Below, in pieces: positions 23,201 to 33,700 of a stretch of DNA of 64,000 bases. The position numbers and the translations under genes were made by a program. Below the pieces are notes generated by a model. That model was given only the letters and a program-made list of their open reading frames with translations, did no database searches and was not told the origin of the DNA. The stretch comes from Hyalella azteca (lineage: Eukaryota; Arthropoda; Malacostraca; Amphipoda; Hyalellidae): positions 58,675 through 122,674 of the forward strand of contig NW_025939063.1 of the NCBI RefSeq assembly GCF_000764305.2, given 5' to 3'. How positions within the stretch are numbered: the first letter of the stretch is position 1; the number at the start of each line of letters is the position of its first letter.

Positions 23201-24937
23201 ATCTTATTCAGCTGCATGGTCGCTTGGCACGCACCGCCAGCGGTAGCATGCACCCACTCACGTCGCGGCGCTAAGGAGCCTGTACACGGGGACAGTACTG
23301 GCGGCTAGTAGGTCTGGCAAATGCCAAATGTCTGCCGCTTGTCGTTTCTGCCGCAAGTAAGCTTAGACACGAGACAAGTTTAAGGTGCCGCCGTACCGGT
23401 AACGACTAGATACCGACACGACGGCCCCTTAAATTTGCCTCGTGTCTGAGCTTACTTGCGGGATAGACACTTAGCGGCAGACATTTGGCATTTGTCAGAT
23501 CTACTTGCCGCCAGTACTGTCCCCGTGTACAAGCACCTTAAGGCAGCCACTCACGTCGCGGCGCTAAGGCAGCCACTCACGTCGCGGCGCTAAGCAGCCA
23601 CTCACGTCGCGGCGCTAAGGAGCCACTCACGTCGCGGCGCTAAGGAGCCACACGCATCTCCGTCGCCGTTAAGAAGCCGTCGCCGTCCGCGTCCACGAGG
23701 TCCGCCGCCAGCACCGCCGCCTGCAGCAGCGAACGCCGCGGCAGGTCCTCCACCTCCAGCAAGTCACCTCGCGCTGAGGGCAAGACGAGAGGAAAAACAA
23801 TTTAAACAACATTTTATGTATGTTCGACAAGATTTTAACATCAACATTTCTTCATATTCAGCAACATTTTAAACGACAGCATCAACATTTCTTCATATTC
23901 GGCAACATTTTAAACGACAGCATCAACATTTCTGCATATTCGGCAACATTTTGAACGACAACATCAACATTTCACAATATTCGGCAACATTTTAAACGAC
24001 ATCATCAACATTTCTTCATATTAGACAACAATTTAAACCTCAACGATATTTTCAGTCATGCTCGACAAGATTTTGGTCCGACAACAACTTTCGTTGTTAC
24101 ACATTTGCTTTATTTGGCCCGGAATACTGTTCAAATTGTTCATATGTTATTAATTTAATTAGTTGTTCACTTCATTCTTTTTATGCAAGCATTCGTGCAT
24201 CTCAGAAAAATGTGAGCTTTTGTACAAAAGTTACGCATTTTTTGCCATAGTGTGGGTCATCCTAACCCAGTTAGGGTCAGGGGACACGATACGTCATATA
24301 CCGGAAAAAGAAAAGATATTGACGTGCATAAATTGACAAGACTTCTGCACACGAAAGCTGACTTTTTATACTATCAGAATCGAAATTTTACCTAACGACA
24401 GGCGTTTTACCAAGAACCATTTCCGTGGATCACAAAGAGCGCGACTATACTTGTTTCGATGAAAAGGAATTGAAATAAGCTTCAAAAAGGTATCGACTTG
24501 AAATAAAACGAACGGCCGTCCTCGTCCGGCGATCGCAAAATAATATGCATTATATTAAACCTATAGGCTTCATGGTGGTCACAATTTTGAAAATGATAAT
24601 TCAATAAAATAATATGCGCGCTGGACTAACTCTGAAGCCGTGATTGTGGTTTGAACCATCTCATCATTAAGTGTGCTTGAACATAAATTTTACAAAGAAG
24701 TTCAGAGCATCCGGTAATTAAGGAATAACTATAGTTTAGTTGTTTAGTTCTTAAAATACGACGCTCACCTTGCGCTAACACTCTTGCCAGGTCACCATGC
24801 TCGTAATCATCATCCTCCTGCTTAATGATTAGTAGGTCCTCGGCATCATCATTATCAGTTGTTGCTCTGACGAGCAAAGCAGTGGTGAATAAAAAGATCA
24901 AGATGGCAGCCTTTCCCAAATTCATCTTGTTCGTCAT
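20245..24937 (-). CDS. six-EF-hand CREC-type (reticulocalbin/Cab45-like) ER protein
   Basis: Minus-strand exons: 24937-24769, 23773-23654, about 22764-22589, 22162-22077, 21245-21094, 20737-20632 and 20422-20245. This gives 987 nt, about 328 aa, the usual CREC size. The N-terminus (MTNKMNLGKAAILIFLFTTALLVRA) is a signal peptide. EF-hand loops in order: DADGDGFLTATE, DVDQDNKVSWEE, DADDDNFLNETE, DTDGDGSLNKQE, DDNDDGLMTKEE and DSDGDQRLTLSE. An acidic Asp-rich insert (about 20 residues) follows loop 2. The protein ends in RDEL, a KDEL-type ER-retention signal. It should be a low-affinity calcium-binding chaperone-like protein of the secretory pathway lumen. The exon 2/3 join is the weak point: only an acceptor 17 nt inside the obvious one (22781) restores frame with the exon 2 donor. 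Confidence 0.87.
23249..23651. repeat. 26-bp splice-donor-bearing minisatellite split by a foldback element
   Basis: On the minus strand the unit reads CTTAGCGCCGCGACGTGAGTGG and is repeated about four times at 23546-23651, directly after EF-hand exon 2, plus once at 23249-23277. Between them lies an inverted repeat. Every unit contains the strong donor-like GAC/GTGAGT. Confidence 0.88.
23279..23533. mobile_element. foldback (MITE-like) element in EF-hand intron 2
   Basis: Long inverted repeat with arms of about 110 bp: the left arm starts TGTACACGGGGACAGTACTG and the right arm ends CAGTACTGTCCCCGTGTACA. There are a few mismatches and a spacer of about 40 bp near 23390-23430. It interrupts the 26-bp array, so it is probably a non-autonomous DNA element. 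No coding sequence. Confidence 0.8.
23845..24050. repeat. 41-bp minisatellite
   Basis: Four to five copies of a unit of the form ACATTTCTTCATATTCGGCA plus ACATTTTAAACGACAGCATCA, in EF-hand intron 1. Confidence 0.88.
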
Positions 24938-25603
24938 ACTGAATTTTCTGCAATAAATTCCGACATGGATCACTCATTCTTTATTTCCTCTCATGTAGAA
25001 GCGAAATCATTTGTAGTCATATAAATTCACACGAAACTAAGTAAATTATTTTGAGTATAAGTGGGGAACAGCATAAGTATATCATTTGTCATTTAATTGT
25101 AGGGAACAGCACAAGTATCCACATGTCGTCAAGTTACGCAAGCCATATTTGTCAAACAATAGTAATTATCACGAATTGTCGTTGTCATACTCAAAATCTG
25201 CCGACATATTAGTTCCAATACCGTACTTTAGTTGGGCGGCTCTAGGACATATGAATAACTTGCTCACAGAAGCGGAAAACTCTAGCAATTGAGAAGAATG
25301 GATTTAGATTAAGCGTTGTGGTGAATACTGTTTATTGTATATATGACGCGAACGCTTCCCAAGGCAGATTCGTGTATGCACGACGCCTGCCCTATAGTGT
25401 GCTCAGTTGTGGTTTGATTGATCAAGATCAGAGGAGAAATCAGTTCATATTTGATCAGAATTTGACGGCGAGAGGAAGGTACAGGCAGTATGGTGACTCA
25501 CGTCGAGTTCTTATTAGTTTAGTTCTTCACCAGCTTTACACACTGAACACTTGTCTGAACATGAGTCACTAGCATGAGAAACAGAGTAGAGAGCACTGCT
25601 TAC

Positions 25604-25675
25604 CTCGCTTCACAACCTCCTATACGCGACTGACGCTTCAGACTTGGTAGCGTGAATGGAGAAGTATTTTTATGC
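25604..25675 (-). promoter_or_regulatory. candidate EF-hand gene promoter and first exon
   Basis: Minus strand: an initiator TCAGTC at 25633-25628, preceded by an A/T-rich TATA-like CATAAAAATA at 25675-25666. A short exon ends at GCGAG/GTAAGC (25604/25603). It could splice to the acceptor TTTATTGCAG just upstream of the start codon at 24937. The TATA-like element is slightly far from the initiator, so this is tentative. Confidence 0.42.
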
Positions 25676-26689
25676 AATTGCTGGGAACGATTGCAATATT
25701 TTTACAATGTTGCCCACGAGTTTATTATGCTGAGATGTAGTTACCATAGGTGCCCAATCGATTGAATCTGGCAAAAGTTTCCAGAATATAGCACGAGTAT
25801 AGCGAAAATTATGAATTACTCAATTATGTAAATGCAACTATTACGAGGTATCATTCACTGCCACTGTTTTTAAGGAATTTTTTGGGCAGTAGAATATTTC
25901 ATTTAATCCAATGACTAATTAAAACGAGTAATGCTCCTTAATTTGTGTTACAATTTTTTTATATAAATTTATTGATATTTTTTAAATCAATCAAAATTCT
26001 GAAGAAAATTGGACCTTAATTTGACTTGCTTGTTGCAAAGGCCAATTAGGGAAATTCAATGATTTTAGTTAGTTTTCGAAATCCAAACAAAAATTTCAGG
26101 AGCAATCCTTCAATCAGGAGTAATTATTACTGCTTTCGGGCCACGTCGTACTAATTTTAGGTTAGCATTTAAAAAGATTCCTAGCTAAGAAAATACCACA
26201 GTTTCACATCAACTAGATATGAAGGCATGAATGGAAAATTTATGTAGAGGGAAAAACGAGCTTTCAAATAAAAGAACCAAAAAACAACTTAGATAGAAAG
26301 CATTTATAGGCAATATATTTATTGAATGAGCACGTTTCAACGTTTTAGCATAGGCCCAAGCATACCAGTAAACTATTTTTCTATATCTATGTCCGATTCA
26401 GCTGCGCCGGATTATCGCGGAATAATTATTAACTTTACAAGTTTTGAAAAGGGAAGTATTATAGTTCACCTAAAAGGTAACTCGATATTCTGCCCCTGAT
26501 AGGTCCTGTTTTTCGATTTTTTCCGACAATATCGTCCGCACGACGATAATTTCATTTGAATAGTCTAATTGCATTTTATGACTTTTCAGTAACTCTGCTG
26601 TGAACTCGTAGGCTGCAACGTTAGTTGTACAATGATCAGTTCAATAAAAATAATCATCTTCTATCATCTTCTATCTTCTATTCGAGAAC

Positions 26690-26935
26690 AGACTATAGAT
26701 AAAACTATAGAAAAAATATATGTTCAGACTTGAAATGCCTATAGCACCATATCGAACCCGGTGGAAGCCTAGTAGCTATTTCAAACTATCGTCAGACCAG
26801 AAAAGATCCGGTCAAATGACACGATTTTAGATCTTCTGTGAACAAGGCACGAAAAGTAAGAATCGGCGACAGTTACATCAGGCCTACTCTCCAGCGCCGA
26901 CATCACTATGTTATGTTATGTTAAATTGAACGCCA
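26690..26935 (+). mobile_element. solo 3' tail of the CR1-like non-LTR family
   Basis: Matches, in order, the 3' end of the element at 61750-61985: AAACTATAG, ATATATGTTCAGACTTGAA, ATATCGAACCCGGTGGAAG, GTCAAATGACACG, ATCGGCGACAG, CAGCGCCGACATCACTATG, then a TATGT repeat. This is a heavily 5'-truncated copy. Confidence 0.8.
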
Positions 26936-28489
26936 CTTAAATCCACGTTCTATATTTTCATCGAAACGTCTCCGAGACAAGCTCTGTAATCAGTTCAACA
27001 GTTTAAAGATAGGTTTCAAGATTCAAATCTCGACACCCAACATTCTTTATGGCTGCAACAAGTAAAAAATTACACCTTCAATAATCCGCCTTCTTAAGTA
27101 AATTTCACAATCATTAATTCGTGCTGCAAAAAGATTTGAGCGCCGTAGATTGTTGGATGATTTATTTCTCAACGAATTTCGCCAATACCAAACGTCAAAC
27201 CTATTACAGGGTGCGGCGCGGGAACTTACTTATTTGAATTGCGCGCCACGTGGCGGCCATTAGTCCTAGGAAGGTGGCGCCATGCGCAATATGGTGCGCG
27301 GGCTATGAAGTTTTTCGTCCACTCAGTTCAGTTAACAAACTGGACACTCAAAACTTGCAATGCACTCAGTAATCTACCCAGAGTATAATTTACCCTGAAT
27401 TTCGTAAACATTTTTTTAGTTTATCAAATATATTCTTGGTCCAATAAAATTACCCAACTCTTTAAACATCATCCTCAGTGAACAGGTAAAATCGCCATAG
27501 CAGACCCCAAGAATCGCAAAATCAGTTAAACTTGAATTTTGACTCCTACCTTAAAGGGGAAGGTCGATTTACTTCGGTTAAACTAACAGAAAATGCAGGT
27601 ATCGCCACTCTTCGAGAAATCTGTACGAATTTAATGGATTTCTTCCGAACCTTTCCTTGAGTCGACCTCTAACTCATCAGAGAGCTGCACCAACAGTGAA
27701 CTCGACAAACCGTCTACTGGCAACACTGACTGTCTAAACTCTAAAACAGTTCTGCAGCCAAGCGACACCGTTCAGTGCGCGTATTCTTGAAGATCGAGAA
27801 AATTCGTGATACTAGGATCAACGTGCCATTCAAAATTAATTTTATGTACAAACGGCCGCAGCAATAAATTACTAAACTAATACATCCACACCCATGCAAA
27901 CAAGAAGCAGACATAGCTCTTCTGGAGAAAAAAAAACTGAAAATGAAACCCAAGTAGTTCGGCAGCACACAATTCCAAACTATTAGATTCACATCAAATT
28001 TCATGCCAAACCAGTTCACTTAGATATTCGTAAATTTCTTAAATGCATTTCCGATTGGTGAACATATTTCCCATTAAGGAAATAATCAATAGAAACGTTT
28101 AATAAAATTACCATTCATCACAACTGCACAATCTTGACCCTAGTTCCAACTTCTTCCTTGCAAAAATCTAACAGAGTTCAACGCAGTCTTAATCAGAAAT
28201 ACATTGTTCATGAAACATAGCCCGATATAATTATTTAAATAAGCATAAATCAGAGTATAAGTACAGATTTATCTAAAATAGACCTCATCTGCATTAATTC
28301 ATTGTTACCCAAATTGAATAAAACGGTGAAGTTTTCACTTCTCCTATGGTAATTCCATGTAAAAACTATTGGCCATGATTAGAATGCTCACGTATGGGTC
28401 TAAGTGACGTAAATTTAAATCACAGGACCAGTTACAGAACATCGATTTGACTGACTATTTCCACGATCACAAGGTGGACCAAAATGAGA

Positions 28490-28522
28490 CGTCTCCGGCC
28501 GTAATTTGTCAGAGACGTTAAA
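28490..28522. repeat. solo terminus of the palindromic element family
   Basis: CGGCCGTAATTTGTC flanked by inverted ACGTCTC and GAGACGT. It resembles the termini of the elements at 45.6 and 49.2 kb. Probably a remnant or an excision scar. Confidence 0.4.
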
Positions 28523-29087
28523 TTGAGCAACGATAATTCAATATATTTCCCTTACATGCAGTATTAAAAACGTTCATGAACGTAAATGCCACACAACCAG
28601 AGTTCGCCTTTATTGCGTATCCATGCAAGCGAGACCCCGTCACCTACCTCAGCCTATACTCTATCAATGACTGATTCAGACTGAAGGTAAAGCGTGCGCA
28701 TGGTGCCTGATAACTTCTTTTCCGTTATTGGGTATTACTGAGACATTTTTCGGTTAATTTTTAATTCGAATTTTATTAGAAAATTCGGTTAATTTTTAAT
28801 CTAATAACTAATGCCATTGTAACAGAGAACCAAAGGAAGCGCATTGCATTAAATTAACTCGAAATTAATGTAGTTCATTTCACAAACGAATGAATTTTAT
28901 TTTATCTATACTCAAGTAACTGAATATAAGATTACAATAATTCGAATAATCGTCTATTTATCGACAGAATTAACTTCAAAGCAGCGAGTAAAGTTAAAAG
29001 GTATATAAATATTTTCTTCGGGATATATCGAACAATCATTCGCTGGCCTGAAGCAAACCAATCCGGTTACATTGTTTTAGTATAGGA

Positions 29088-29756
29088 TAGTATAGTATCT
29101 TCGGCATTAAAGAGTAGGCCTGGATAGGCCTGTCGCCGATTCTTGTGCTTTTCTTGACTAGACTGGCCTTTTGATCAGATCAGAAGCTTCATAATCTTCA
29201 ATCTTTCTTCATAAGACTTGCCCTTTAATCCTGGAATTGTCCTTGTTGCACGTCTTTGAACACTCTCAACTAAATTTCTGTTCTTTTCAAGTCTCGGTGA
29301 CCACACAACGTTTCCAAACTCTAGGTTCGGGCGCACGACAGAGGTGAACAACAGCTTCATCAATTCTATATCTAGGAACTCGTAGGAGCGTCTGATCAGC
29401 CCAAGCAGTTTATTGGATGTATTAACTTGCGTTTCAATATGCCTATAAAATTTCAGCTCCTTGTCGACACAAACTCCAAGATCTTTTTCCACGCAAGATT
29501 TATCAATCATAACCCTCTCGTTAAGCAACCGTGTTTTCTCATGCTGTAAGCTTGCTGTTCATTGTTCTTGCCGAGGTGAAGTACTTTGCACTTGTCAGCA
29601 TTGAAACGCAGCTGCCACGTATCAGCCCAATTAACTAAACTATCAAGATCATTTTGCAGTTGCATTTTATTTGACGCATCCTTAACTGTATTATAAACTT
29701 TTGAGAAATGTCCTTTAACCAACCGATAAATGAAAAAATCTTTCGCTTTCATTAAT
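29088..29756 (-). mobile_element. CR1-like non-LTR retrotransposon, 5'-truncated
   Basis: Minus-strand translation gives the end of a reverse transcriptase [23 protein letters not shown], then NWADTWQLRFNADKCKVLHL. After a frameshift near 29520 it continues with RVMIDKSCVEKDLGVCVDK and RRATRTIPGLKGKSYEERLK. The same residues occur in the copy at 61.0-61.6 kb. The catalytic part of the polymerase is absent and the frame is broken, so it is dead. Confidence 0.85.
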
Positions 29757-29759
29757 GCT

Positions 29760-30676
29760 GTCTTCGTTTAAACGATTTTAGGACTGAAATGCAACATTGC
29801 TTCATATTGAAAATCAGCAACCTTCAGTTTACAACCTCACTATAAAATTATTTTTTATCCCGAAATTATAGTTTAAAGATGTAAATGGTATTGGTAGATT
29901 AATTCAGATATAATGGGGTATTTTGGTGAATGACTTTTCTTCAGAATTTTGATGGTTGTCACCAAGAAATTTAATCAACGCATTGATAATTTATGCAATT
30001 GTGCAGCATTTAATTGTCCATTGTGATAATAAAGAAGACGAAGTATGGGCCCGTGTATTATTTCTCAACTATATTGGTACAATTTTGTTATTTATCTAAC
30101 GGTGTAGCTAGAAATAAGGTAGAAAACCCTCATTTGAAATATCATTTATTCCTTAGAAGACACCAACCAACAATACAAAAGAAACGTTCAAATTTCAGCA
30201 CTTATTATTCTGAATGTTTAACTATACTTGCGAGGAATTATAATCCAGCTCAGGCATCTTAGAAAAGTTTCCTGTTCGCATCATGTCTTAACTTTCGAGA
30301 TCTGCCTTGAGGTTTACGTCTTCATCGGCTCCAAAAAAATGAATATCGGGGCCTATACTTTCAAAAAAAGTTAAGAGATCGTAAGTTCATCAGCCAATCA
30401 TTGACGGCCTTTCAAGCAAAATCCACGAATCATAGACAAGAAAATAGATCATAAATACTTACGTTCACTTAGCGAGTTTTGAAAGTATGGCCCCAGAAAA
30501 AGTTCGGACTCGCACCCTAACCCTTCTGTGGAGGCGATTGATTTAACTTGATATTTTAAGCAGCTGGACCTTCCAATTGCATTAAATGAATATTTTTTCT
30601 AATGTACAACAGAAGTTATTTCGCATGATTATGTGGCATCAGTTGGTGCATGCATGATTGTCTTCCCAATATATTA
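29760..30676. other. no gene seen
   Basis: AT-rich spacer between the retroelement remnant and the aldo-keto reductase poly(A) signal. An open frame at 30014-30262 plus has no start or splice context that supports it. Confidence 0.5.
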
Positions 30677-30682
30677 TTTATT
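30677..30682 (-). terminator. aldo-keto reductase poly(A) signal
   Basis: AATAAA on the minus strand 20 bp after the stop codon (30705-30703), in a very short 3' untranslated region. Confidence 0.65.
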
Positions 30683-30702
30683 GATGGTTGCGTGAAGGAG
30701 CA

Positions 30703-33700
30703 CTACGCCATTCTGCAGCGGAGGAAAATTACCAAGAGCCCATGCATTGCAGCGTACGAAGGCGTTCAGCTATTGCTTGTTGTTATGGTCACTGGACACT
30801 CAGCGTGAAGCTCGAAACTGGGAGTAAATAGAAATAGATTAACGTCAATTCAAACTAACTAACGAAATAAATAACAAATGAAGTAATCTTAAATTATTGG
30901 CACTCTGCTTAAACCTAAACTCCACATTGTTCGTTGTGAATGCCAGCACACACTCTTAGAATGCTAAGGAGATGGTAGCACCCATGCATGGGTAGCGTAC
31001 TACAAACACTTAAAATGCTAACATTACTATACCCATTTCAGAACCCAAGTGTACTGACTACACCCATACGTACCATACTGCACCTACAACCGTACCCGGA
31101 CGTCACTTACTTCACCTACACCAGCACCCATATATGCACTCTGAAAAATTTATATATGTCATTGTCAAAATAATGCCATAATTTCTTACCCACAGCGTGA
31201 ACAGAGAGCGCACGTAACACTGCATGATGCACCGTTTTGAGGAGGCAAGCTGTGTCAGGATGACCCACTTAGGGGCAAAAAGTACATCACTCACCCTCGG
31301 GTCCTGAGCAACATGAACGAGCGCGCTTCTTCTCCACGGTCGAGCGTACGCAGTGCGTCCATGGCCGACGCTGGCAACTGCCAGCCAAACACCTGCACAA
31401 TTATTTGTATTGCTTAATTATTATTCTGATACACCATAAAATATTGAATGAATGAAAAAATGAAGTTAATTTTCTTCTAAAAAATTTATTTCTTATAATT
31501 CTATGTATTATCTAACTCTAAAATATCACATTGTTCTTGCTACTAAAAGCATTCATCTCACCTGGGCGTTCTCAGTAATCCTCGCAGGGGTAACAGACTT
31601 GGGTATGACAACGATGCCCTGCTGCACAAAGTACCTCAGCAACACCTGAGCTGGGGTCTTGTTCGTCAGCTCCGAGATCACGCGCACCACAGGATGGTCC
31701 AGCAGTGATGGGATTACGATCCCCACACTATGACACGGGGATTAGAAATAATTCATATTGTAATAATTCATATTTTATTGAATAATTCATATTGTAATTC
31801 AGATTCTTTCATTGTGCACCTTATATTGCTAGCCAAATTACAATGCAATGCACAGTAGACTTTCGATCGCAGTCAGTACATGTTAGCGGTTCCCCGCTAC
31901 AATATCGCATTAGAAAAGTAATAAATAATCCAAAGTAAAAGTAAAATAATTCATATCGCATTAGAAAACTAGTAGAAGCTTGTAAATTATTAATATGAGG
32001 TATACAAATTTATAGATATTAGGCTTCTTTGTATGTCAAACTTACTTGAAATTCTGGTAGAGGTCTTGTTCGTCAGCTCCGAGATCACGCGCACCACGGG
32101 ATGGTCTAGCAGTGATGGGATTACGATCCCTACACTGGGTCACGAAGTTTAAAAATAATTCAAATCGCATTAGAAAACTGGTTGAATATTATGTAAATGA
32201 TTAAGATGAAATTTGAAAATTTAAATATAATAATCTTTTTTTGTATCTCATACTTACTTGAAATTCCGGTAGAAGAACAATTTTAATGATAGCTCACAAG
32301 ATGTTTATAAAATTCAGGTATTGATGGCTCATAACTTTTGAACTGTCGTTTACTTTTCTACGATTTAGACTAGATGTACATATATATTTGAAGGAATTTA
32401 TTATGGAAGAAAAATTTATATGATAATGCAATCGTTTTCGGTAAACTAATTTAAGTAATGATTTAATTCACTCCATGACAAAGAAAAGGTGTTCGATAAA
32501 AAGAACCTACATGTCCGTTCTTCGTCCATTACGATTTTTCCCGAAAAAAAACACATTCTATAAAATAATCACCATAAATATTAACTAGTTTAATAAAAAA
32601 ACAGAGGTGACAACGAACCGTCAACGAATAAACATCAAATGAGTCAATTGTTTCAGGAAACACACAGAGTTTGAAGTGGGATATTTTACACATCACAATA
32701 ATATGATAAAAGTTTTGGTAGGAATTTTCGTACCCAAAGGGCGTGCCCTTCCTGCCAGGAGAGCCGAGGGTGGCGTAGCTGGTGAGCACAAGTCCGGTCT
32801 GGCGGCTGTACTCCACCATGTCCGGCTGCTGGAACTCGGCGTGCATCTCCAGCTGCGCGAGGGAGTGGATATTCAGGAGATGTTTACAGACAATGACCTG
32901 TTCTCTCGTCAGTGTAGCTGCTGTTAAAGACGCAGGTCTGTTCTCTTGTGTGAGCAGTTATTGTTTACAGACGAATGACTGCTTTATAAAAACTGATACC
33001 CAGTTGCTGTTCACAGACTTAGTTCTGTTTTCTTAAGTGAGCATTAAATTGGATGTTAACAGTCGGAAGTCTGTTGCGCCTGTAAACAAATGGTTGTTAA
33101 AATGAACGTATATTTGATGCATTTCGTTTCTAAGTACCAAGATCCTCTGGATAAGAACATACCTGGTTGACAGCTGGCGGTATTTTTGCGATTGCAAAAA
33201 GTCGTCGAAGTTGCGCGGTCCCGAAATTAGAAACGCCGATACTCTTGGCGAGTCCCAGGTCCCGCACGGCCTCCATTTCCTTCAGACGTACACATGCGAG
33301 CGCCAATTAATGAGCGATATCATTATACACATGAGTTATGAGATATTTAATAACAATTATTAAGATAATAACGTTCAACAAACAAGTTCAAATTGCGATA
33401 CAAATTAAATATCTCATGAGCTCGTCAATGGAACCTGTATTTCCAAAATTTTTCACTTGAGATGGAGATTCTTGCATCAACTGCACGACAGAAGTAATTG
33501 GTGCAAAAATCTCCACTTAAAATCCTATACTTGAAATTAGTGTTCATATCAGTGCATGAAACGCGACTATCGTAATCAGTGCGTCCCAGTGATTATATGT
33601 AATGATTTATTCTAAAAATGCTCACAAAAATGATCACAGTGAAAAAAGAATCATTTTCCTTAAACTTCAAATGATTTGAATGCCCATGATTATTTGGACA

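Larger units (their letters stand above)
25680..29083. other. intergenic, retroelement tail only
   Basis: Apart from the non-LTR 3' tail at 26690-26935 and a solo palindromic-element tip at 28490-28522, no gene or repeat was recognised. Several open frames (for example 28019-27741 minus) lack splice context and protein-like composition. Confidence 0.5.

Noticed and set aside
23546..24050. CRISPR-like regular repeats
   Set aside because: These are contiguous minisatellites without unique spacers in a eukaryotic intron.
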